Shown here piece after piece: positions 37,089 through 44,798 of a stretch of 62,203 nucleotides of DNA (positions are counted from its first letter, which is position 1; each line of letters begins with the position of its first letter). Source of the DNA: Betaproteobacteria bacterium. GTDB lineage: Bacteria; Pseudomonadota; Gammaproteobacteria; Burkholderiales; Burkholderiaceae_C. Under the pieces are notes generated by a model. It saw only the letters and a program-made list of their open reading frames with translations. It did no database searches and was not told the DNA's origin. Where the stretch lies: assembly GCA_025356445.1 (NCBI GenBank), contig JANXSZ010000048.1:1-62203 (forward strand), read 5' to 3'. The translations under genes were made by a program, and so were the position numbers.

Positions 37089-38159
37089 ATGATTGTTTTA
37101 CAAGGTATTCACCAAACTTATGCCAGTGCTGCGGGGCCTGTGTTGGCCCTGCAAGGCATTGATTTGCACATTGGCAAGGGGGAAGTGTTTGGTGTGATTG
37201 GGCGCAGCGGGGCTGGCAAAAGCTCGCTGGTGCGCACCATCAATTTGCTGAGCCGTCCCACCCAGGGCACTGTGCAGGTGGCAGGGCGCGAGCTGACGAC
37301 GCTGAACGCTGAGCAGTTGCGTCTGGCGCGGCAAGATATTGGCATGGTGTTCCAGCATTTCAACTTGCTGTCCTCACGTACCGTCTACGCCAATGTGGCG
37401 CTGCCGCTGGAGCTCGCCGGCGTGCGTGCGGCCGAGGTTCGTCAACGGGTTGATCCGCTGTTGGATCTGGTCGGTTTGTCGGCCTTGCGTGACCGCTATC
37501 CTGCCCAAATCAGTGGCGGACAAAAGCAACGTGTGGGCATTGCCCGTGCGCTGGCCAGCCGTCCTAAAGTGCTGCTGTCAGACGAAGCCACTTCCGCGTT
37601 AGACCCCGAAACCACACGCTCGATTTTGGCGCTGTTTCAGCAAATCCAGCGTGAGTTTGATCTCACCATTGTGCTGATTACCCATCAAATGCAGGTCATC
37701 AAACAGGTGGCCGAGCGCGTCGCCGTGATTGACGCGGGCCGTATCGTGGAACAAGGCGCGGTGATGGACGTGTTCACCCGGCCCCAGCATGCCACCACGC
37801 GCAGCTTGGTGGAGGACATCGTGCCCCAAGCCTTGCCGGAGTCAGTACTGGCGCGTATTCGGATGCTGATGGCCGAGTCTGTGGCGGGTGACAGTCGTTT
37901 GTTGCGCTTGGCCTTTGCGGGCACAGCGCCTGATCAACCGATTTTGTCGCAGGTGATTCGGCAGTTCGGCTTGGACTTGAACCTGCTGCACGGCCAGATT
38001 GATGAAATCCAAGGCCGGCCGTTTGGCAGTCTGTCGGTGTTGCTTCGTGGCGCGCAAGTGCAACTCGGCGCCGCTGTGGCTCACCTGCGCGGCTCGGGCG
38101 TGCTAGTGGAAGATATGAATACCTTGCGCGTTGCGCCGGAGGTGGCCCATGTTCAGTGA
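37089..38159 (+). CDS. metN: Methionine ABC transporter ATPase
   Basis: ATPase of the D/L-methionine importer. The 356-residue protein has Walker A GRSGAGKS (38-45), signature [15 protein letters not shown], Walker [14 protein letters not shown], and the C-terminal NIL regulatory domain (about 270-350) that binds methionine and shuts the transporter. It starts 15 bp after ssuF and overlaps metI by 11 bp. Confidence 0.94.
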   Translation: MIVLQGIHQTYASAAGPVLALQGIDLHIGKGEVFGVIGRSGAGKSSLVRTINLLSRPTQGTVQVAGRELTTLNAEQLRLARQDIGMVFQHFNLLSSRTVYANVALPLELAGVRAAEVRQRVDPLLDLVGLSALRDRYPAQISGGQKQRVGIARALASRPKVLLSDEATSALDPETTRSILALFQQIQREFDLTIVLITHQMQVIKQVAERVAVIDAGRIVEQGAVMDVFTRPQHATTRSLVEDIVPQALPESVLARIRMLMAESVAGDSRLLRLAFAGTAPDQPILSQVIRQFGLDLNLLHGQIDEIQGRPFGSLSVLLRGAQVQLGAAVAHLRGSGVLVEDMNTLRVAPEVAHVQ

Positions 38160-38814
38160 TTTTTCAGTTGCCTTGCTCGACTTGTTTGCCCAGTCTTTGT
38201 GGGAAACCGTGCTGATGGTCGGTATTGCTGGGGCGCTGGGTGGCTTGATGGGTATCCCGCTGGGTGTTTTCTTGCGGCTGACAGACCGCAACGGTGTACT
38301 GCACCAACCCTTTTTAAACAAAGTGGTCGGCGTGATCGTCAATGCCGTGCGCTCCACGCCATTCATCATTTTGCTGGTGGCGGTGATCCCGTTCACGCGG
38401 CTGTTGACCGGTTCGTCGATTGGCACGGCTGCTGCGGTGGTGCCGCTGACTTTGGCCGCTGCGCCGTTCGTTGCACGCCTGGTGGAAACCGCGTTGCGCG
38501 AAGTGGACAGCGGCTTGATTGAAGCCGCACAGGCGATGGGTGCGAACACGCTGCAAATCGTCTTCAAGGTGCTGTTACCTGAGGCGCTACCGGGTATTGT
38601 GGCGAGTCTGACGCTGACTTTCGTCAGTCTGACGGGCTATTCCGCCATGGCCGGTGCCATAGGAGGAGGTGGCCTTGGCGATTTGGGCATCCGCTACGGT
38701 TACCAGCGCTTCCTGCCAGAAGTGATGCTGGCCGTGGTGCTGGTGCTGATTGTGTTTGTCCAAGGTCTTCAAAGCCTGGGCGACTGGCTGGTGCGGCGCA
38801 TCAGCCATAAGTAA
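38149..38814 (+). CDS. metI: Methionine ABC transporter permease
   Basis: A 221-residue permease with five helices and the EAA loop ([26 protein letters not shown]), and [24 protein letters not shown] near the end, diagnostic of MetI. The ATG at 38149 lies within the last codons of metN, giving an 11-bp overlap. Confidence 0.94.
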   Translation: MFSDFSVALLDLFAQSLWETVLMVGIAGALGGLMGIPLGVFLRLTDRNGVLHQPFLNKVVGVIVNAVRSTPFIILLVAVIPFTRLLTGSSIGTAAAVVPLTLAAAPFVARLVETALREVDSGLIEAAQAMGANTLQIVFKVLLPEALPGIVASLTLTFVSLTGYSAMAGAIGGGGLGDLGIRYGYQRFLPEVMLAVVLVLIVFVQGLQSLGDWLVRRISHK

Positions 38815-38885
38815 AGCGGCACACCTTCTGTGCTGCATGGTGTGTCTCACAAGGAAATTTTAAGAACTCCGCAAGGAATTGACCT

Positions 38886-39683
38886 ATGAACAAAAGAACG
38901 CTGCTCCTCTCTACGCTCCATGTCGCCCTGTCGGTGCTGCTTACCCATTCCGCGCTGGCGCAGGACAAACCGGTCAAAATTGGCGTCACAGCTGGCCCTC
39001 ATGCCCAAATTTTGGAGCAGGTGAAGAAGATTGCTGAAAAAGACGGACTGAAGCTGAAAATAGTGGAGTTCACCGATTACATCCAGCCCAATGATGCGCT
39101 GGCTTCGGGTGATCTGGACGCTAACAGCTACCAGCACAAACCGTTTTTAGACCAGCAAATCAAAGACCGGGGCTACAAGCTGGTGAGCGTGGGCTACACC
39201 GTTAACTTCCCGATTGGGATTTACTCCAAAAAGATCAAAAATCTGTCTGAGTTGAAAGAAGGTGCCAAGTTCGGCATTCCCAATGACCCGACGAATGGTG
39301 GCCGCGTGCTGCTTTTGCTGCAAGACAAAGGGCTGATCAAACTCCGACCTGAAGCCGGCCTCAAAGCCACACCGCTGGATGTGATTGAGAACCCTAAAAA
39401 ACTCAAGTTTGTGGAGCTAGAGGCTGCGCAATTGCCGCGTTCGCTGGACGATGTGGATGCCTCGGCCATCAACACCAACTATGCATTGTCGGCCGGGCTA
39501 AACCCCGGAAAAGACGCCATTGCCCAAGAAAATGCCAAGAGCCCGTATGTGAACCTGCTGGCTGTGCGCGAGCAAGACAAGGACAAACCTTGGGTTGCTA
39601 AATTGGTCAAAGCCTACCAGTCCGAAGAGATACGCAAGTATGTACAGGCCGAATTCAAAGGCGCTGTGATCACGGGGTTCTAG
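38886..39683 (+). CDS. metQ: Methionine-binding protein MetQ
   Basis: Substrate-binding protein of 265 residues (NlpA family): VKIGVTAGPHAQILEQVKKIA, DYIQPNDALASGDLDANSYQHKPFL split over residues 60-85, and NTNYALSAGL. The signal peptide ends LTHSALAQD without a lipobox Cys, so it is probably a soluble periplasmic protein, unlike E. coli MetQ. Its 3' end overlaps the convergent MFS gene by 14 bp. Confidence 0.93.
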   Translation: MNKRTLLLSTLHVALSVLLTHSALAQDKPVKIGVTAGPHAQILEQVKKIAEKDGLKLKIVEFTDYIQPNDALASGDLDANSYQHKPFLDQQIKDRGYKLVSVGYTVNFPIGIYSKKIKNLSELKEGAKFGIPNDPTNGGRVLLLLQDKGLIKLRPEAGLKATPLDVIENPKKLKFVELEAAQLPRSLDDVDASAINTNYALSAGLNPGKDAIAQENAKSPYVNLLAVREQDKDKPWVAKLVKAYQSEEIRKYVQAEFKGAVITGF

Positions 39684-41082
39684 ACACTGGCCTGACATCC
39701 GGTGAAAGCTGCCAGAAAATCCACGCTGAAGCCACCGTCATCAGTCCCATGGTGACAAAGGTGGCGTGAAAAGCTTGCAAAGTTTTCTGTGCACCAGCCG
39801 TCGCAAAGTAGCCGTTGTAGCCCGCCAGCACGGCGCCTGCTGCGGCCACGCCCAGACTCATCGCCAGCATTTGCACCATCGACAGCAAGCTGTTGCCGCT
39901 GCTGGCCAGGGGGCCATCCATGTCTTTCAGGGTGACCGTGTTCATGGCGGTGAACTGCATTGAGTTCACCGCACCAAAAATCGCCAGCTGTACCAGGCGC
40001 AGCCACAGTGGCTGATGGGGCGTCGAGAGTGCAAAACTGGCCATGCAGAGACCCACGAAGGCTGTGTTGATGACCAGCACTTTGCGGTAGCCCATCCAGG
40101 TGATGAGCCGGGTTGTCAGCGTTTTGGTGACCATGCCCGCCAGTGCCACAGGCAGCATCATCATGCCGGCCTGGGAGGGCGTATACCCCATGCTGACTTG
40201 CAACAACAACGGAATCAAAAACGGCATACAACTGCTGCCGATGCGCGCAAACAGGTTGCCCAGCAGCCCAATCGTCAGCGAGTGGATGCTGAACAACTTT
40301 GGCGAAAACAGCGGCTCAGGTACCTTGACGGCATGCAGCCAGTAAGCAACCAAGCTGGCCAGACCAAACACCAGCAGCACCATGACCGTGGCTTGACCCA
40401 GCCCCAGTTCTGAGAGGCCGTCCAGCGACAGCGACAGCGCCACCATGCCAAACGCCAGCAGCAGGTAGCCGCCGATATCAAACCGCCTGACCACTCCCCG
40501 CTCACCCTCCGGCATCAACATTAGCGTGGCGATGCCACCCAGCAAGCCGACGGGTAAATTGATGAGGAAAATCCAGTGCCAAGTGGTGTATTCCACCAGC
40601 CAGCCACCCAGCGTGGGGCCAATCAGAGGGCCAATCAAACCGGGCAGGGCAACAAAGCTCATGGCTTTCAAAAACTGTTCACGCGGAAACGCGCGCAATA
40701 CCGCCAGCCGTCCCACCGGCAGCAGCAAAGCCCCTCCCACGCCCTGCACGATGCGCGAGAGCACCAGCAGCGTGACGTTGTGCGATGCCGCACACAGCAG
40801 CGAACCCAGCGTGAACACCGCAATTGCCGTGACAAACAAGCGCCGTGTACCAAAGCGGTCGGCCATCCAGCCCGAAGCGGGTATCAGCATCGCCATCGTC
40901 AGTGAATACGCCACCACCACAGACTGCATGTGCAGCGGGCTTTCCCCCAGGCTGGCCGCCATGGCTGGCAGTGCGGTATTGACGATGGTGGCGTCCAGCG
41001 TCTGCATGAAAAAACCAATGGCGACGAGCCACAGCAGGCGTTGATTGGCCGCAGCGTTGGCGGGAATAGGGGTATCGGGCAT
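39670..41082 (-). CDS. MFS transporter of the DHA2 family (MdtD-like)
   Basis: A 470-residue, fourteen-helix major facilitator. Motifs include FFMQTLDATIVNTALPAMA at the first helix, SGWMADRFGTRRLF in the loop after helix 2 and LSRIVQGVGGALLLPVGR, typical of MdtD/EmrB-like drug or metabolite exporters. It lies between metQ (convergent) and cysB (same strand, 78 bp upstream). Confidence 0.9.
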   Translation of the reverse strand: MPDTPIPANAAANQRLLWLVAIGFFMQTLDATIVNTALPAMAASLGESPLHMQSVVVAYSLTMAMLIPASGWMADRFGTRRLFVTAIAVFTLGSLLCAASHNVTLLVLSRIVQGVGGALLLPVGRLAVLRAFPREQFLKAMSFVALPGLIGPLIGPTLGGWLVEYTTWHWIFLINLPVGLLGGIATLMLMPEGERGVVRRFDIGGYLLLAFGMVALSLSLDGLSELGLGQATVMVLLVFGLASLVAYWLHAVKVPEPLFSPKLFSIHSLTIGLLGNLFARIGSSCMPFLIPLLLQVSMGYTPSQAGMMMLPVALAGMVTKTLTTRLITWMGYRKVLVINTAFVGLCMASFALSTPHQPLWLRLVQLAIFGAVNSMQFTAMNTVTLKDMDGPLASSGNSLLSMVQMLAMSLGVAAAGAVLAGYNGYFATAGAQKTLQAFHATFVTMGLMTVASAWIFWQLSPDVRPVSRTP

Positions 41083-41100
41083 GGGCGCTGCGCCTTCAAG

Positions 41101-41147
41101 GTGAATTTAAAAGGGGATTCGGGGGTACTTCAAAGGGGATTTTGACA
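41101..41147. repeat. Tandem AAAGGGGATT motif, possible IS-end relic
   Basis: The spacer between cysB and the MFS gene has two copies of AAAGGGGATT 20 bp apart, the second ending in TTGACAGTACCC. Read on the minus strand it begins TGTCAAAATCCCCTTTGAAG, reminiscent of multiply repeated ends of IS21-family elements. No transposase or second end is visible. Confidence 0.25.
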
Positions 41148-41160
41148 GTACCCGCGAGCT

Positions 41161-42081
41161 TTACTCCCCCGCCAAAGCCTGTTGCACTACCCCCTTTGTC
41201 AGGCTAGGGGCAAAAGCGGCGATGAAGGCGTAGACATAGCCGCGCAAAAAACTGCCTTGTCGCACAGCCACTTTGGTGGTGTTGATACCGAACAACGCGC
41301 CTGCGTCGATAGCGCGCAGTGAGCGGTCGTTTTCTGCATCAAACGCAATCGATGCGACGATGCCGACGCCCATGCCCAATTGCACATAGGTTTTGATCAC
41401 GTCTGCGTCCATCGCGATCAAGGCGATGTCAGGGCTCAGGTCTTCCTGGGCGAAGGCCTCGTCGATGCGGGTACGACCGGTGAAGCCGGTGTCGTAAGTG
41501 ATCAGCGGGTAGTCAGCCAAACGCGCCAGCGTCAGCGGCCCTTCCAGCAGTGCGTGGCCTGGCGGGACGATGACCGAGTGCGTCCAGCGGTAGCAGGGCA
41601 GGGCGACCAGATCCTCGTACTGGCTGAGCGCTTCGGTGGCAATGGCCACGTCAGCCTCACCTGACAGCAGCATCTCCGCCACTTGGCTGGGCGAGCCTTG
41701 GTGCAGATGCAACCGCACGTCAGGAAAGTGGCTGCGGAACTCTTGAACCGCTGCGGGCAGGGCATAGCGCGCTTGCGAATGGGTGGCCGCAATGGACAGC
41801 AGGCCGGTTTGCTCCGAGCTGAACTCATGTCCGGCCCGCTTGAGGTTGTGCGTTTCGAGCAGGATGCGCTCAATGATGGGCAGTACGCCGCTCCCTGGCT
41901 CGGTCAGGCCGGTCAAGCGCTTGCCTGCGCGCACAAAAATTTCAATGCCCAGCTCATCTTCCAGTTCACGTATCTGGCGGCTCACGCCTGGCTGGGAGGT
42001 ATGGAGAACTTTGGCAACCTCGGTCAGGTTGAAGCCGCTGCGTGCGGTTTCCCGTACATAGCGCAGTTGCTGAAAGTTCAT
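41161..42081 (-). CDS. cysB: LysR-family regulator of sulfur assimilation, CysB
   Basis: Activates cys genes under sulfate limitation with (O/N)-acetylserine as inducer. The 306-residue protein starts MNFQQLRYVRETARSGFNLTEVA, the CysB/Cbl-type helix-turn-helix, with TSQPGVSRQIRELEDELG, and the sulfate/acetylserine pocket ATHSQARYALP and ITYDTGFTGR. It is divergent from the rhodanese - acetyltransferase - encapsulin genes. A Cbl/SsuR-type paralogue is the alternative identity, given ssu genes nearby. Confidence 0.9.
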   Translation of the reverse strand: MNFQQLRYVRETARSGFNLTEVAKVLHTSQPGVSRQIRELEDELGIEIFVRAGKRLTGLTEPGSGVLPIIERILLETHNLKRAGHEFSSEQTGLLSIAATHSQARYALPAAVQEFRSHFPDVRLHLHQGSPSQVAEMLLSGEADVAIATEALSQYEDLVALPCYRWTHSVIVPPGHALLEGPLTLARLADYPLITYDTGFTGRTRIDEAFAQEDLSPDIALIAMDADVIKTYVQLGMGVGIVASIAFDAENDRSLRAIDAGALFGINTTKVAVRQGSFLRGYVYAFIAAFAPSLTKGVVQQALAGE

Positions 42082-42362
42082 GGTGGTGGGAACGTTGTGA
42101 GGGACGTTGCAAGTGAAACAAGGGCGCGATTATTCCGTAGCGAGGCGCTTTGTCCAAGGATTGAATAGTTGGTTCGATATACCGGTATTTGTCTGAATTG
42201 AGGGCTTGGCGTTTTGGCTGTGGGTAGATGAATTTCTTCTTTAGAACTGTCTTTTAGGTCGTTTGCACTGGCGGTTTATCGCCCTAAAGTCCGCCCCAGA
42301 CCCTGTTCAGGCCACTTTCACACTATTTCCACAGTATTTCCAAAACATAACCAGGAGCCCCC
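42082..42362. promoter_or_regulatory. Divergent promoter region of cysB and the encapsulin operon
   Basis: This 281-bp spacer holds TTGGTTCGATAT (42169-42180) running into the palindrome ATACCGGTAT (42179-42188). It has AT-rich promoter-like stretches and AGGAG at 42352-42356 before the rhodanese ATG. TTGGTTCG recurs upstream of the hydrolase-cysTWA genes. CysB binding is inferred from position only. Confidence 0.45.
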
Positions 42363-42836
42363 ATGACAAGCGCTGTCGCTGACCACCTTAGCCTTCCCTC
42401 TGAACTTGAAGCTGCCCGCGTGCTGGCGCTTGCCACAGGGCTGTCCTATGCCGGTGGTGTGGCCCCAGCCGTGGCATGGCATTTGTTTGAAACCGGTGTT
42501 GTCCACTTGGTGGATGTGCGCACCACGGAAGAACGTAAATTTGTCGGCCATGTGCCCGGTACGTCCCATGTTGCTTGGGCCACGGGCACCAGCCTGACGC
42601 GCAACCCACGCTTTGCCCGCGAGCTCGAAGCCAAGGTCGGGGGCAAGGACGCGGTGGTGCTATTGCTGTGCCGCAGCGGTAAGCGTTCCGTGCTGGCTGC
42701 CGAAGTGGCCGCCAAAGCAGGCATGACCCGCGTCTTCAATGTCCTGGAAGGGTTTGAAGGCGAAATCGACGCGCAGCAGCACCGTGGTGGTGGTGATGGT
42801 TGGCGCTTTCACAACCTGCCTTGGGTGCAAGACTGA
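42363..42836 (+). CDS. Rhodanese-like sulfurtransferase of the encapsulin operon
   Basis: A 157-residue single-domain rhodanese. The active-site loop is LLLCRSGKRS with catalytic Cys103; VVHLVDVRTTEERKFVGHVPG is the family's early block. It can carry a persulfide from the cysteine desulfurase or form thiosulfate-type products. It is translationally coupled to the acetyltransferase gene (TGATG at 42834-42838). Rhodaneses are regular members of family 2A encapsulin operons. Confidence 0.9.
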   Translation: MTSAVADHLSLPSELEAARVLALATGLSYAGGVAPAVAWHLFETGVVHLVDVRTTEERKFVGHVPGTSHVAWATGTSLTRNPRFARELEAKVGGKDAVVLLLCRSGKRSVLAAEVAAKAGMTRVFNVLEGFEGEIDAQQHRGGGDGWRFHNLPWVQD

Positions 42837-43777
42837 TGGGGCACCCTGTTTTTGACACAGCCAGCGTGGTGGCGGCCTTGCACGGTGTGCGCCGCGAGTG
42901 GCGAGAAGCCCAGCAGCGCTCTAGCGAACCGGGTGGGCGCGAATTTCCCTCGCGGGATGCACTGACCGAGGTGGTGAAGTCCCTCAAAGGCGTGCTGTTC
43001 CCTATGCGTTTGGGGCCAGTGGATTTACGCCAGGAAAGTGAAGATTTTTACATTGGTTACACGCTGGACGCCGCCTTGCACGCTTTGGCAGCCCAAATAC
43101 GGCTGGAGTTGCGCTTGTACGACAGCAGCAAGCCTGCCGAGCGCTTGCAAGCCCAGGCCCAAAGCCTGACCACTGAATTTGCCCAGACCTTGCCAGCCAT
43201 TCGCCGCCTGCTTGACAGCGATGTACTGGCCGCTTTCCACGGCGACCCGGCTGCCCGCAGCGTGGACGAGGTGCTGCTGTGCTATCCCGGCATCCTGGCG
43301 ATGATTTACCACCGGCTGGCCCACCAGCTCTACAGCCAGGGGCTGCCGCTGCTGGCGCGTATTTGGGCCGAAATGGCCCACAGCCAGACGGGTATCGACA
43401 TCCATCCTGGTGCCCGCATCGGTTCAGGCTGCTTCATCGACCATGGCACAGGCGTGGTGATTGGTGAGACCGCGCTTATTGGTGAGCGCGTACGGCTTTA
43501 CCAAAACGTCACCCTGGGAGCCAAACGTTTCACCACCGACGCTCAAGGCCATCTGGAAAAAGGTCAACCACGTCACCCTATTTTGGAAGACGACGTTGTG
43601 GTTTACGCCGGTGCCACAGTGCTGGGTCGCGTCACCCTGGGGCAGGGGTGCACGGTAGGCGGCAATGTGTGGCTGACGCAAGACGTACCACCCGGTGCGC
43701 ATGTGACGCAGGCCAATGCTCGGCAAGAACGTGCAGCACCCGCCTCAGTGGCTCAGCCCTTGGCATTCAACCTGTGA
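42836..43777 (+). CDS. Serine O-acetyltransferase (EpsC/SrpH-like)
   Basis: Makes O-acetylserine, the acceptor for sulfide in cysteine synthesis and the precursor of the CysB inducer. The 313-residue protein has a helical N-terminal part and a C-terminal left-handed beta-helix with hexapeptide repeats, including TGIDIHPGARIGSGCFIDHG and GVVIGETALIGERV, the catalytic His/Asp region. The ATG at 42836 uses the A of the rhodanese stop. This subtype (SrpH-like) occurs with family 2A encapsulins. Confidence 0.92.
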   Translation: MGHPVFDTASVVAALHGVRREWREAQQRSSEPGGREFPSRDALTEVVKSLKGVLFPMRLGPVDLRQESEDFYIGYTLDAALHALAAQIRLELRLYDSSKPAERLQAQAQSLTTEFAQTLPAIRRLLDSDVLAAFHGDPAARSVDEVLLCYPGILAMIYHRLAHQLYSQGLPLLARIWAEMAHSQTGIDIHPGARIGSGCFIDHGTGVVIGETALIGERVRLYQNVTLGAKRFTTDAQGHLEKGQPRHPILEDDVVVYAGATVLGRVTLGQGCTVGGNVWLTQDVPPGAHVTQANARQERAAPASVAQPLAFNL

Positions 43778-43865
43778 ATTTTTAACCCTCAACGTCAACC
43801 TTAACTTTTAGCTTTTGATTTTTTAACCAACGTCATTTTTGACATTTTTCAACCGGAAACTCTGC

Positions 43866-44795
43866 ATGACCACCACGACAAGCATCACCACCCTCGGCGA
43901 CAGCGCCGCACGCCAGTTAGCCAACGCGACCAAGACCGCGCCCCAGCTGGAAACCATCTCGCCCCGTTGGCTCACGCATTTGCTGCAGTGGATGCCTGTG
44001 GAAGCGGGTATCTACCGCCTGAACAAGGTGAAGAACCCCGAGTCCATCAAGGTCACCTGCACCGCCCGCCAGACCGAGAACCAGCTGCCCCGCACCTTTG
44101 TGGACTATGAAGAGCAGCCACGCGAATACTTCCTGAACGCCGTCAGCACCATCCTCGACGTACATACCCGCATCTCCGACCTCTACAGCAGCCCGCACGA
44201 CCAGATCAAAGAGCAACTGCGCCTGACCATCGAGACCATCAAGGAAAACCAGGAAAGCGAGCTGATCAACAACCCCGACTACGGCCTGCTGTCGCAAGTG
44301 ACCGATGCCCAGCGCATCTTCCCGCTGACCGGCGCACCTACGCCCGATGACCTGGACGAGCTGCTGACCAAGGTCTGGAAAGAACCCGCCTTCTTCCTGG
44401 CGCACCCGCTGGCCATCGCCGCCTTTGGCCGCGAAGCCACCCGCCGCGGCACGCCGCCCCCCACCGTGAGCCTGTTTGGCTCGCAGTTCATCACCTGGCG
44501 CGGTGTGCCGCTGATCCCTTCGGACAAAGTGCCGGTGGCCGACGGCAAGAGCAAGATCTTGCTGCTGCGCGTGGGCGACAAGCGCCAGGGCGTGGTCGGT
44601 CTGTTCCAGCCTGGCCTGCCCGGCGAGCAAGCGCCCGGCCTGTCGGTGCGCTTCATGGCCATCAACGACCAGGCGATTGCTTCGTACCTGATCTCTCTGT
44701 ACTGCTCGCTGGCGGTGCTGACCACCGACGCGCTGGCCGTGCTGGACGACGTGGAAATCGGCAAGTACCACGACTACACCGACACCTACAAGTAA
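43866..44795 (+). CDS. Family 2A encapsulin shell protein (SrpI-like)
   Basis: Predicted to self-assemble into an icosahedral protein nanocompartment. The 309-residue sequence matches SrpI-type shell proteins: N-terminal arm (LGDSAARQLANATKTAPQ), SPRWLTHLLQWMPVEAGIYRLN, DYEEQPREYFLNAVSTILDV, the E-loop/P-domain central part with DYGLLSQVTDAQRI, and the C-terminal RFMAINDQAIASYLISLYCS and EIGKYHDY. It has the HK97-like capsid fold and no cyclic-nucleotide domain, hence 2A not 2B. It starts 88 bp after the acetyltransferase and 3 bp separate it from its cargo gene. GC content jumps upward here. Confidence 0.92.
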   Translation: MTTTTSITTLGDSAARQLANATKTAPQLETISPRWLTHLLQWMPVEAGIYRLNKVKNPESIKVTCTARQTENQLPRTFVDYEEQPREYFLNAVSTILDVHTRISDLYSSPHDQIKEQLRLTIETIKENQESELINNPDYGLLSQVTDAQRIFPLTGAPTPDDLDELLTKVWKEPAFFLAHPLAIAAFGREATRRGTPPPTVSLFGSQFITWRGVPLIPSDKVPVADGKSKILLLRVGDKRQGVVGLFQPGLPGEQAPGLSVRFMAINDQAIASYLISLYCSLAVLTTDALAVLDDVEIGKYHDYTDTYK

Positions 44796-44798
44796 GCC